Assembly (NCBI GenBank): GCA_014377915.1
Contig: JACMOT010000091.1
Location: 1 to 10,775, forward strand
Origin: Tardiphaga sp.
Lineage (GTDB): Bacteria; Pseudomonadota; Alphaproteobacteria; Rhizobiales; Xanthobacteraceae
Direction: 5' to 3'
DNA length: 10,775 nucleotides
The notes under the pieces were generated by a model. It did no database searches, was not told the DNA's origin, and worked only from the letters and a program-made list of their open reading frames with translations. The translations under genes and the position numbers were made by a program. The stretch's first letter is position 1; the number at the start of each line of letters is the position of its first letter. This document shows positions 1 through 6,256 of the stretch, in pieces.

Positions 1-11
1 GTCCTTCGCCG

Positions 12-127
12 GCCTGGTGGTTCTAGCGAGGAGCTTCAACCCGATCCCATCCCGAACTCGGCCGTTAAACTCCTCAGCGCCAATGGTACTATGGCTTAAG
101 CCCTGGGAGAGTAGGTCGCTGCCAGGC
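12..127 (+). rRNA. rrf: 5S ribosomal RNA
   Basis: This is the 5S rRNA of the large ribosomal subunit, last gene of an rRNA operon that enters from the left. The conserved core is visible: 'CCCGATCCCATCCCGAACTC' in the loop B/helix III region and 'GGGAGAGTAGGTCGCTGCC' at the 3' side. The ends pair as helix I, with 'GGCCTGG' at 11-17 against 'CCAGGCC' at 122-128. An outer processing stem, GTCCTT (1-6) with AAGGAC (133-138), flanks the molecule as expected for an rRNA precursor. The exact ends are uncertain by 1-3 bases. No tRNA follows it before leuC. Confidence 0.95.
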
Positions 128-173
128 CTGCAAAGGACAAAGATCTCAAAGCTTCACGATGTCAGACAATAAC

Positions 174-208
174 AAAAACGCCGTTCCCCAAAAGGGAGCG
201 GCGTTTTT
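174..208 (+). terminator. Intrinsic terminator of the rRNA operon
   Basis: A 15-bp stem runs from AAAAACGCCGTTCCC (174-188) to GGGAGCGGCGTTTTT (194-208) with one G-U pair, a 5-base loop and a T5 run. It lies 46 bases after the 5S rRNA, so it most likely ends the rRNA transcript and insulates leuC from it. The A-run on the left arm means it could also work on the opposite strand. Confidence 0.88.
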
Positions 209-516
209 GCGTTGGTATTAGCTAACAATAACGCCCCGACAGGCCTCGACAACGGTGCATTGGCGAAGTCTCACGCGGGTGCTATATGGCTGTCATGTTC
301 TCAGATCGATACAGGACCATGGCCCGCATCGTGATCGACGATCACTGCCGTCTGCCGGGTCGCTTCTTCGGCCGTTTCACGACAGGGGTCGCAGCCGAGC
401 TTCGAAAGCTCTGACGCTGCCCGTCTAGCTGTTTCCCTGCTGCGCTTCCGCCGCGTCCCGGCAATCATCCCTTCGCGGCGCGCCCTCCGGCTTCATCTCC
501 CTCAAGGCCTGATCCC
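209..516 (+). other. Intergenic region and leader before leuC
   Basis: About 300 bases hold no convincing gene. There is a candidate promoter (260-288), a perfect 7-bp dyad GTGATCG-A-CGATCAC (331-345) and a hairpin GAGCTT-CGA-AAGCTC (397-411). A short open frame runs from ATG 286 (or 295) to TGA 414, encoding 42 (or 39) residues that include 'MARIVIDDHCRLPGRFFGRF'. It has no run of leucine codons, so it does not look like a classical leucine attenuator peptide, and it has no clear Shine-Dalgarno site. I cannot tell whether it is translated. Confidence 0.5.
260..288 (+). promoter_or_regulatory. Candidate sigma-70 type promoter for leuC
   Basis: TTGGCG (260-265) and TATATG (283-288) are separated by 17 bases. 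A start near 294-295 would give a leuC leader of about 220 bases. It is the best-spaced pair I found between the rRNA terminator and leuC. Evidence is only the match, and the -35 half is weak. Confidence 0.3.
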
Positions 517-1944
517 ATGACCGATGCAACAACCGCTTCAACCAAACCGACCACCTTGTACGACAAGATCTGGAACGATCACCTGGTGCACGAGGCCGAT
601 GACGGCACCTGCCTGCTCTATATCGATCGCCATCTGGTGCACGAAGTCACCTCGCCGCAGGCCTTCGAAGGATTGCGCGTCGCCAGCCGCAAGGTCCATG
701 CACCAGAGAAGACGCTCGCGGTCGTCGACCACAACGTGCCCACCACCGACCGGAGCAAACCCAATCCGGACCCCGAGAGCACCGAGCAAATCGCGACCCT
801 GGCCCAGAATGTCCGCGAATTCGGCATCGAATATTACAATGAGTTCGACAAGCGCCAGGGCATCGTCCACGTCATCGGCCCCGAGCAGGGCTTTACGCTG
901 CCCGGCACCACCATCGTGTGTGGCGACAGCCATACTTCGACGCATGGCGCGTTCGGCGCGCTGGCGCATGGCATCGGCACCTCGGAAGTCGAGCACGTGC
1001 TGGCAACCCAGACGCTGATCCAGAAAAAGGCCAAGAACATGCGTGTGACCGTCGACGGCATTCTGCCCGACGGCGTCACCGGCAAGGACATCATTCTGGC
1101 GATCATCGGCGAGATCGGTACCGCCGGCGGCACCGGCTATGTGATCGAATATGCCGGCGAAGCGATCCGCGCGCTGTCGATGGAAGGCCGCATGACGGTC
1201 TGCAACATGTCGATCGAGGGCGGTGCCCGCGCCGGCCTGATCGCGCCCGATGCCAAGGCCTATGAATTTCTCAAGGGACGTCCGATGTCGCCGAAGGGTG
1301 AGATGTGGGACGAGGCGCAGCGCTACTGGGAGACGCTGCGTTCCGACGAAGGCGCGTTGTTCGATCACGAAATCCGCCTCGACGCTGCCGCGCTGCCGCC
1401 GATCGTCACCTGGGGGACGTCTCCGGAGGACGTCGTGTCGATCGCGGGCATCGTGCCGAATCCCGTCGATATCGCCGACGAGGCCAAGCGGCTCTCGAAG
1501 GAACGCGCGCTGGCCTATATGGGGCTCACCGCCGGCACCAAAATCACCGACATCAAGCTCGATCGCGTGTTCATCGGATCGTGCACCAACGGTCGCATCG
1601 AGGATTTGCGCGCCGCCGCCAAGGTGGTCGAAGGCAAGACCGTCAGCGGTCATGTCAGCGCGATGATCGTGCCGGGCTCCGGGCTGGTCAAGGAGCAGGC
1701 GGAAGCCGAAGGTCTCGACAAGATTTTCCTGGCCGCCGGCTTCGAATGGCGCGAACCGGGCTGCTCGATGTGCCTGGCGATGAACCCCGACAAGCTGATG
1801 CCGGAAGAACGCTGCGCCGCCACCTCGAACCGCAATTTCGAAGGCCGCCAGGGTCACAAGGGCCGCACCCATCTGGTGTCGCCGGCGATGGCCGCCGCCG
1901 CCGCGATCGCCGGGCATTTTGTCGATATCCGTGAGTGGCGATGA
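517..1944 (+). CDS. leuC: 3-isopropylmalate dehydratase large subunit LeuC
   Basis: This is the large subunit of isopropylmalate isomerase, which with LeuD converts 2-isopropylmalate to 3-isopropylmalate in cytoplasmic leucine biosynthesis. At 475 aa it matches the family length and spans the whole aconitase-type domain. Visible hallmarks are '[20 protein letters not shown]' (residues 134-153), '[15 protein letters not shown]' (354-368) and '[12 protein letters not shown]' (414-425). Cys356, Cys416 and Cys419 are the expected [4Fe-4S] ligands, and '[10 protein letters not shown]' lies at 437-446. The ATG start at 517 has a weak AAGG about 10 bases upstream; the first 10 or so residues are variable in the family, so the start is fairly but not fully secure. 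Its partner leuD lies about 8.6 kb downstream instead of adjacent. Opposite-strand and other-frame open frames here are shadows. Confidence 0.98.
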   Translation: MTDATTASTKPTTLYDKIWNDHLVHEADDGTCLLYIDRHLVHEVTSPQAFEGLRVASRKVHAPEKTLAVVDHNVPTTDRSKPNPDPESTEQIATLAQNVREFGIEYYNEFDKRQGIVHVIGPEQGFTLPGTTIVCGDSHTSTHGAFGALAHGIGTSEVEHVLATQTLIQKKAKNMRVTVDGILPDGVTGKDIILAIIGEIGTAGGTGYVIEYAGEAIRALSMEGRMTVCNMSIEGGARAGLIAPDAKAYEFLKGRPMSPKGEMWDEAQRYWETLRSDEGALFDHEIRLDAAALPPIVTWGTSPEDVVSIAGIVPNPVDIADEAKRLSKERALAYMGLTAGTKITDIKLDRVFIGSCTNGRIEDLRAAAKVVEGKTVSGHVSAMIVPGSGLVKEQAEAEGLDKIFLAAGFEWREPGCSMCLAMNPDKLMPEERCAATSNRNFEGRQGHKGRTHLVSPAMAAAAAIAGHFVDIREWR

Positions 1945-1953
1945 GCTACTAAC

Positions 1954-2010
1954 TCGTCATTCCGGGGCAGGCCGGGCCGCGCAGCGGCCGGCATGAGCCC
2001 GGAATGACGA
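1954..2010. repeat. Large palindrome, REP-like intergenic element
   Basis: Arms TCGTCATTCCGGG (1954-1966) and CCCGGAATGACGA (1998-2010) are perfect 13-bp inverted repeats. They enclose an inner stem GCCGGGCCGC (1971-1980) with GCGGCCGGC (1984-1992), carrying one bulged G. It starts 9 bases after the leuC stop and could also act as a 3' stabilising or terminating hairpin for leuC. The 'CATTCCGGG...CCCGGAATG' theme recurs between genes in Bradyrhizobium-type genomes (known from memory). A degenerate relative seems to follow at about 2058-2107 ('GATTCCGGGTTCACGCGCGC' ... 'CGCAATGACGG'). Confidence 0.7.
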
Positions 2011-2145
2011 AATGCATCCACCTCTTCGTTGCTTGGTGTTGGCGGTAATGAACCTGTCGGGATTCCGGGTTCACGCGCGCGGACATGCGCACGCGCTCCG
2101 CAATGACGGCGTTCTCATCGAAGGCCATCCGCGCTAGGTTTGCGC

Positions 2146-3312
2146 ATGCCCCGCCCTGCCGCTGACCCCGTCGCCTTGAGCACCGTTACCGCCCGTCGCA
2201 TCTGGTTGCGGGCGCAGCGGCTTGACGAGCGCGTGCCGTTTGGCGAGGGCGCCGCCGCTGTCGCCGAGGCCGTCGCGCATCTTGGCTATGTGCAGATCGA
2301 CACCATCAATGTCATCGAGCGCAGCCACCATCATATCATGTACTCACGGATGCCGGGCTACCGGCGCGCTCACCTGAAACAGGCGCAGTCAGTCGACAAG
2401 AGCGTGTTCGAATACTGGACCCACGCTCTGTCCTATGTGCACACAGCGGATCTGCGCTTCTTCGTACCCGACATGAGGTATCACCGCCGCCACGGCCATG
2501 GCTGGTTCGCGTCGGTGACGCCCGCGGACATGCGAAAGGTGCTGCGGCTGGCCAAGGCCGGGCCGCTGTCGATCCGCGACATCGATGACGACGTGCTGCG
2601 CGACAAGGATCACCAATGGGCCAGCCGCAAGCCGTCGAAACGGGCGCTGCAGCTGGCGTTCTATCAAGGCGTGCTGACGATCTCCGAGCGCACCGGCATG
2701 CTGAAGACCTATGAGCTGCTGCTGCGTCATTTCGGCTGGGACCGATTGCCGAAGGCGGCTTCAGCCGCGGAGAAAATCGCCTACGTGCTCGATCGCGCGC
2801 TGCGCTCGCAGGGCATCGTCAGCCTGGACTCGATCTGCCATCTTGATGCGCCCAGCAAGGCCGCGGTGCGAAAACTGATCGAGGCGAGGATACGGCGCGG
2901 CGAGCTGGTCAGCGTCGCCCTCGACGGCGCCGGCAGGCAAGAGCATTGGGCAGCACCGGCTACGCTGGAAGAAACGACCGGCAACGAGAGCGGGCTGGCG
3001 CACATCCTGTCGCCATTCGACCCGCTGGTGATCCAGCGCAAGCGGACCAATCTGTTCTTCGGCTACGAGCACCGCTTCGAGGCCTATGTGCCGAAAGAAA
3101 AACGGCAGCTCGGCTATTTCGCGCTGCCGGTACTGGTCGATGGCGCCATCGTCGCCGCGCTCGATCTCAAGACCGACCGGCAGGCACGGCAACTCCTGAT
3201 GCAGAAATGGAACTGGGTCGGCGAGGGCGCGAAGAAGGCACCCCGCAAGGAATGGAAGCGGCGCATCGAGGAAGAGTTGCACCGCTTCGAGACGTTTCAA
3301 CTCGATCACTAA
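2146..3312 (+). CDS. YcaQ/AlkZ-family winged-helix DNA glycosylase-like protein
   Basis: The 388-aa product belongs to the DNA glycosylase AlkZ/YcaQ family (HTH_42), whose studied members unhook interstrand crosslinks or remove bulky alkylated bases. The family signature is clear: 'HLGYVQIDTINVIERSHHHI' (residues 45-64), containing the catalytic-type Q-x-D motif (Gln50, Asp52), then 'FEYWTHALSY' near residue 88. A later 'SPFDPLVIQRKR' and 'FFGYEHRFEAYVPKEKR' are the conserved C-terminal block. Length is normal for the family. I chose ATG 2146, with TAGG about 7 bases upstream; a TTG at 2140 in the same frame would add two residues. It stands alone, with a convergent gene 53 bases downstream. 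Family assignment is strong; the substrate is inferred only from relatives. Confidence 0.9.
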   Translation: MPRPAADPVALSTVTARRIWLRAQRLDERVPFGEGAAAVAEAVAHLGYVQIDTINVIERSHHHIMYSRMPGYRRAHLKQAQSVDKSVFEYWTHALSYVHTADLRFFVPDMRYHRRHGHGWFASVTPADMRKVLRLAKAGPLSIRDIDDDVLRDKDHQWASRKPSKRALQLAFYQGVLTISERTGMLKTYELLLRHFGWDRLPKAASAAEKIAYVLDRALRSQGIVSLDSICHLDAPSKAAVRKLIEARIRRGELVSVALDGAGRQEHWAAPATLEETTGNESGLAHILSPFDPLVIQRKRTNLFFGYEHRFEAYVPKEKRQLGYFALPVLVDGAIVAALDLKTDRQARQLLMQKWNWVGEGAKKAPRKEWKRRIEEELHRFETFQLDH

Positions 3313-3365
3313 AGCCAGTTTGCCAGCTCAGCTACGCCATTGCATCCAGCACGCACGATCTGGCT

Positions 3366-4088
3366 CTAGCCCGAGCAATCGGCCAGTTGATCGAGCAACT
3401 CGATCTGCGCGACAAGCGAGATTTCGATCGATGACGTGACTTCGAGCGCTCGATCCTCGAACACGTCGCGCAGGGGATAGCGTGCCTGCCAGTCGGCAAT
3501 CGTCTGGTCGCGGCGCAGGATAAGCTGCTCGATCTGCGGCCGGAACAGGATCAGCATGGCCGTCAGCCACTGATTGAGCGGCCATGACGGATAGGCGAGG
3601 TCCATCTCGAAACGATCCAGCATGGCTATGACGTCGCTTGCAGCGTACCAGGCCTCGCCGGTGACCCAGCGGTTGGTGGTGAACAAGCGTTCCGGCAGGC
3701 CTTCGGGCGTCATCGCGATGGCGATCATGTGACACGACCCGCCAGCTACGGCTTCCAGGCTATCGCCCGTTAACCGTAGGGGACGCAGATTTTCGGGAAT
3801 TCCGCTCCGCATCATGAAGGTGTGGAAATGCCCGAAGTCGCCAACGCGCGCCTCGTCGGGCGCATGCGCGTGAAAATAATACTGCGCGTGGGTTTCCGGG
3901 TCGTGCACATCATCGGGCGGGTAATGCTCCCACTGCGTGAATGCATCGCCGCGGAGCACTTCGCCGATCAGGTTCTGGCCACTTTTCGATAGCACACGCA
4001 GGCAGTCGACGACTTTGTTGCCTGCGTCGATCATCCGTTGCAATTGCGCCGCGGAAATCGGTTCGTTCTGGTCCGCAGGAATGTCCAT
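3366..4088 (-). CDS. Conserved hypothetical protein with paired His motifs (possibly DUF6969)
   Basis: A 240-aa soluble-looking protein without signal peptide or membrane segment. The most distinctive stretch is 'WEHYPPDDVHDPETHAQYYF' (residues 53-72), followed by H73-A-H75 and 'GDFGHFHTF' (83-91, with His87 and His89). These paired histidines could bind a metal, but that is inference. A later 'GGSCHMIAIAM' (116-126) adds another His. The C-terminal part is alpha-helical in character ('RPQIEQLILRRDQTIADWQA'). From memory it resembles the uncharacterised family DUF6969, which I cannot confirm here. Start ATG at 4088 is supported by AAGGTGAG about 10 bases upstream. It is convergent with the glycosylase gene and lies downstream of the Cys-repeat peptide on the same strand (83-base gap), so it might be read through from that operon. 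Confidence 0.85.
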   Translation of the reverse strand: MDIPADQNEPISAAQLQRMIDAGNKVVDCLRVLSKSGQNLIGEVLRGDAFTQWEHYPPDDVHDPETHAQYYFHAHAPDEARVGDFGHFHTFMMRSGIPENLRPLRLTGDSLEAVAGGSCHMIAIAMTPEGLPERLFTTNRWVTGEAWYAASDVIAMLDRFEMDLAYPSWPLNQWLTAMLILFRPQIEQLILRRDQTIADWQARYPLRDVFEDRALEVTSSIEISLVAQIELLDQLADCSG

Positions 4089-4148
4089 CGAGGCTCGCTC
4101 ACCTTGTCATGCGCCGACAGGTGTTGCCCGCCGGCGCCGATCCTATCT

Positions 4149-4166
4149 AGCCGCGCCGTCGCGGCT
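4149..4166 (-). terminator. Weak hairpin after the thiol operon
   Basis: AGCCGCG (4149-4155) and CGCGGCT (4160-4166) form a 7-bp GC-rich stem with a 4-base loop, 6 bases after the Cys-repeat gene's stop. No T-run follows on the minus strand, so it may stabilise the 3' end or attenuate transcription rather than terminate fully. Confidence 0.35.
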
Positions 4167-4171
4167 GAGGT

Positions 4172-4405
4172 TTATTTCTTCATGGCGCCCTTGGCCGCGC
4201 ACGGATTGGTGGCCTTGGCCGCGCAGGGGTTGGCGGCTTTTGCCGCGCAGGGGTTGGTCGACTTGGCCGCGCAGGGCTTATGGACGGACTTGGCGGCGCA
4301 GGGATTGGCAGCCTGGGCGCGGGCCGGGACGGCGGTGGCTGCGACCATGCCGCTGACGGCGGCGATCGAGCCGAGAACTTGCAGCGATTTCTTGAGCGAG
4401 CTCAT
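4172..4405 (-). CDS. Secreted Cys-repeat peptide with five (N/K)PCAAK units
   Basis: A 77-aa precursor. Residues 1-30 are a typical signal peptide (Lys5-Lys6, hydrophobic 'VLGSIAAVSGMVAATAV', cleavage site 'ARA'), so the product is exported. The mature part of about 47 residues is almost wholly repeats: NPCAAK, KPCAAK, NPCAAK, NPCAAK, NPCAAK. Its cysteines are Cys36, 45, 53, 61 and 69, 8-9 residues apart, an odd number of five. It has no aromatic residues and would be largely unstructured. The ribosome-binding site GGAGGAAA, 4 bases before ATG, is the best in this operon and suggests high output. It lies 35 bases after the ccdA stop, last in a thioredoxin-ccdA-peptide operon, so a thiol-based role (metal binding or redox substrate) is inferred. 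I do not recognise a named family. The opposite-strand frame with 'AAQGL' repeats is a shadow. Confidence 0.88.
   Translation of the reverse strand: MSSLKKSLQVLGSIAAVSGMVAATAVPARAQAANPCAAKSVHKPCAAKSTNPCAAKAANPCAAKATNPCAAKGAMKK
4190..4306 (-). repeat. Coding tandem repeat (about 24 bp) of the Cys-repeat peptide
   Basis: Five units encode the (N/K)PCAAK hexapeptide, with spacers of three residues once and two residues three times, giving a 27-bp then 24-bp period. On the plus strand the core reads as variants of 'TTGGCCGCGCAGGGGTTGG'. The units differ at some third positions and in the spacers, so this is not a fresh slippage expansion; the protein repeat appears to be under selection (inference). 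Confidence 0.8.
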
Positions 4406-4440
4406 TGGATTTCCTCCGGAGTAGGTTGAGCGGCGTGGCG

Positions 4441-5163
4441 CTATAGCCGCGTCGTTACGTTCACCAGCCAGTCCGGCATGGCGCTCGTCAGATGGGTCTC
4501 GACGATCTTGTCGAGGCCGGTGATCACAAAAAGGCCGACCGCCAGCATCACGGCGCCGGCCACGGGCTTCATCATCCGCGATACTTGGGCCATCGAATTA
4601 CGACGTGCGATCATCGCCTGACGCGATCCGTAGGCGAGCGCCAATACCGGCGTCGCGGCGCCGATACCGAAGACCAACAGTAGGGCGAGGGCGCTGAACA
4701 TGGTGGCACTCTGCGCCGCCAGCCCGATTGCCACACCGAGCGTGGGGCCAGCGCAAGGCGACCACACCGCGCCAAGCAGCAGGCCGAGCAGGAACTGGCC
4801 GCGAATGCCGGTGAAGGACAGCCGAGCGAGCAGGCCGTTACCACCCGACGTCAAAGGGGCCGCCACCGACGTCAGCGCCATCTGCAGCGCCGGCACCAGT
4901 AACACGATCCCTAACCCCATCATCAATACCGCCACGGCGCTGCGCAACACGCCGGAATCAATTCCCAAGTTGAGTCCGATCGAGGCGATGAACAGGCCTG
5001 TCGCGGCGAACGACCCAGCCAGTCCCGCCGCCAGCGCGATCGGACCAAACCGGTGCTGCTCGACCGCGCCGATGACTACGATCGGCAGCAGTGGCAACAC
5101 GCAGGGCGACAGCGTCGACAGCGCCCCCGCGCCATAACTGAAGGCGAGGCTGACCAGCGGCAA
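4441..5163 (-). CDS. ccdA: CcdA-family membrane thiol:disulfide electron transporter
   Basis: A 240-aa inner-membrane protein of the CcdA/DsbD-beta family, which passes electrons from cytoplasmic thioredoxin across the membrane to periplasmic thiol proteins. It shows about six hydrophobic segments and both redox motifs: 'LSPCVLPLLP' (Cys21) and 'WSPCAGPTLG' (Cys137), one cysteine in each half. The start is TTG at 5163, one base after the thioredoxin stop (TGA-A-TTG), so it is translationally coupled; AAGG inside the upstream gene can serve as ribosome-binding site. No other plausible in-frame start was seen. The natural electron acceptor is the exported thioredoxin encoded immediately upstream. 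A role in cytochrome c maturation cannot be excluded, but no ccm or ccs genes lie nearby. The symbol names the family rather than a proven orthologue. Confidence 0.92.
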   Translation of the reverse strand: MPLVSLAFSYGAGALSTLSPCVLPLLPIVVIGAVEQHRFGPIALAAGLAGSFAATGLFIASIGLNLGIDSGVLRSAVAVLMMGLGIVLLVPALQMALTSVAAPLTSGGNGLLARLSFTGIRGQFLLGLLLGAVWSPCAGPTLGVAIGLAAQSATMFSALALLLVFGIGAATPVLALAYGSRQAMIARRNSMAQVSRMMKPVAGAVMLAVGLFVITGLDKIVETHLTSAMPDWLVNVTTRL

Positions 5164-5164
5164 T

Positions 5165-5542
5165 TCACAGCGCCTTCTTGATCAGGTCGGTCACGGCGAC
5201 AGGGTCGCTGACGCCGGTCGAACGCCCGACTTCCTTGCTGCCCTTGAAGACGATCAGCGTGCTCTGGTACTGCACGCCGAATTTTTTCAGCAAATCCTTC
5301 GATGTATCGAAATCGATTTCCAGAACGACGAGCTGCGGGTGGTCGTTTTCGAGACCCGCGATAACCGGGCGCTGCGCCTTGCAGGTCGGACACCACGGCG
5401 CCGTGACATCGATCACGATGCCGTGGTCGGCACGCTGCGCTTCCGCGAGCCGTTCCGGGGTGAAGGGCTGGGCCGCCTGCGCGGAGACCGTGAGGACAAC
5501 AAGGCTCGCGGCCAGAAGCGTTGTGAAAATGATACGGGACAT
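5165..5542 (-). CDS. Exported thioredoxin-like protein (WCPTC)
   Basis: A 125-aa thioredoxin-fold protein. Residues 1-23 are a signal peptide ('FTTLLAASLVVLTVSAQA'), so it acts in the periplasm. The active site is 'APWCPTCKAQRP' (residues 48-59, Cys51 and Cys54), and 'VVLEIDFDTSKDLLKKFGV' is the usual central strand and helix. At the place of the invariant cis-proline of thioredoxins the sequence reads 'YQSTLIVFKG', with Ser94 where Pro is expected. It is first in the operon with ccdA and the Cys-repeat peptide. The likely role is to receive electrons from CcdA and reduce periplasmic thiols or disulfides. Start ATG 5542 has AAGGA about 11 bases upstream. A 178-aa frame overlapping it in another phase is a shadow. 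Confidence 0.93.
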   Translation of the reverse strand: MSRIIFTTLLAASLVVLTVSAQAAQPFTPERLAEAQRADHGIVIDVTAPWCPTCKAQRPVIAGLENDHPQLVVLEIDFDTSKDLLKKFGVQYQSTLIVFKGSKEVGRSTGVSDPVAVTDLIKKAL

Positions 5543-5599
5543 CGCGTGCTAGATCCTTGCTCTGGTCATGAGCGCACAGAGGCGCTCTCAGAGATGTAC

Positions 5600-5625
5600 T
5601 TCTCACCGCCATCGAAAAAAGTTAC
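5600..5625 (-). promoter_or_regulatory. Candidate ECF-sigma promoter for the thioredoxin operon
   Basis: Read on the minus strand, GTAACT (5625-5620), 16 bases, then AGAA (5603-5600). From memory, promoters of the NrsF-controlled SigF of Caulobacter have the form GTAACC-N16-CGAA, so this differs at one base in each half. It would start transcription about 50 bases before the thioredoxin ATG. I found no equivalent facing the sigma gene. Confidence 0.35.
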
Positions 5626-5684
5626 AGAGCAGCCGATATTATTTAGCGCCTTCACCGGCTCCTGACTTCCGGACTCGTCGAACC

Positions 5685-6254
5685 ATGATCTTCTCCGAAC
5701 AAGGAGAGCAGGAATTGGCCGCGTGGATGCGTGCCGCGCAGGAGGGGGACCGGCTAGCCTATGACAGGCTGCTGCGGAAACTCGCCACCGCCTTGCGTCC
5801 GATCGTTCGTTACAAGCGCCCGTTTCTGCAAGGCGTCGATGTCGAGGATATTGTGCAGGATATCCTGCTGTCGCTGCATTCAGTGCGGGCGTCCTATGAT
5901 CCGGCGCGGCCGTTCGTACCATGGTTGATGGCTATTGTCCGTAACCGCATGGCCGATGCGTCGCGGCGTTATGCACGGCGTGCCGAAAATGAGGTCAATA
6001 CCGGTGAATCGCCTGAAACCTTTTCGTTAGTTGAAACGAAGGATGTTCACGGCGAGTTGATCGATGAGGAAGCCGTGGCTCGTGCCATCGGTGCGCTGCC
6101 GGCGGGACAGCGCGCGGCGGTCGAGATGCTCAAGATCCGCGGATTGTCACTGCGTGAAGCTGCGGCTGCCAGCGGGCTCAGCATCGCCGCGCTGAAAACC
6201 GCGGTTCATCGCGCGGTCCATTCGCTGCGCAAGACGTTGAGAGAGAAGATCTGA
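5685..6254 (+). CDS. ECF-like RNA polymerase sigma factor, NrsF-associated type
   Basis: A 189-aa sigma-70 family factor with only regions 2 and 4. Region 2 spans about residues 15-95, including 'VDVEDIVQDILLSLH' (core binding) and 'YDPARPFVPWLMAIVRNRMA' (-10 recognition side). Region 4 spans about 128-187, with 'ALPAGQRAAVEMLKIRGLSL' and a helix-turn-helix around 'EAAAASGLSIAALKTAVHRA'. It lies 2 bases before a DUF1109/NrsF anti-sigma gene, so it is presumably held inactive at the membrane until a stress signal. I chose ATG 5685, because the 39 residues in front in the longer frame are Arg-rich and do not resemble sigma factors. Ribosome-binding evidence at 5685 is poor; a TTG near 5715 has AAGGAG in good position. 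The divergent thiol operon is a likely target. Confidence 0.92.
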   Translation: MIFSEQGEQELAAWMRAAQEGDRLAYDRLLRKLATALRPIVRYKRPFLQGVDVEDIVQDILLSLHSVRASYDPARPFVPWLMAIVRNRMADASRRYARRAENEVNTGESPETFSLVETKDVHGELIDEEAVARAIGALPAGQRAAVEMLKIRGLSLREAAAASGLSIAALKTAVHRAVHSLRKTLREKI

Positions 6255-6256
6255 CG

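Noticed and set aside
140..516. tRNA gene after the 5S rRNA
   Set aside because: Alphaproteobacterial rRNA operons often end in tRNA-fMet, but no cloverleaf or TTCGA-type T-arm in the right setting was found before leuC.
538..1917. Long open frame (459 codons) on the minus strand
   Set aside because: It is wholly antisense to leuC, an unmistakable gene, and its His/Arg/Gly/Asp-rich product is typical of a high-GC antisense frame.
4190..4306. Regular short repeats resembling a small CRISPR array
   Set aside because: The units are contiguous, imperfect and in frame, with 2-3 residue spacers; there are no unique spacers or cas genes.
4038..4424. Plus-strand frame with repeated 'AAQGL' units
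   Set aside because: It is antisense to the Cys-repeat gene; the periodicity comes from the coding repeat on the other strand, which has the signal peptide and strong ribosome-binding site.
5568..5684. N-terminal extension of the sigma factor
   Set aside because: The 39 extra residues are Arg/Ser-rich, unlike sigma region 1 or 2, and overlap the likely promoter region of the divergent operon.
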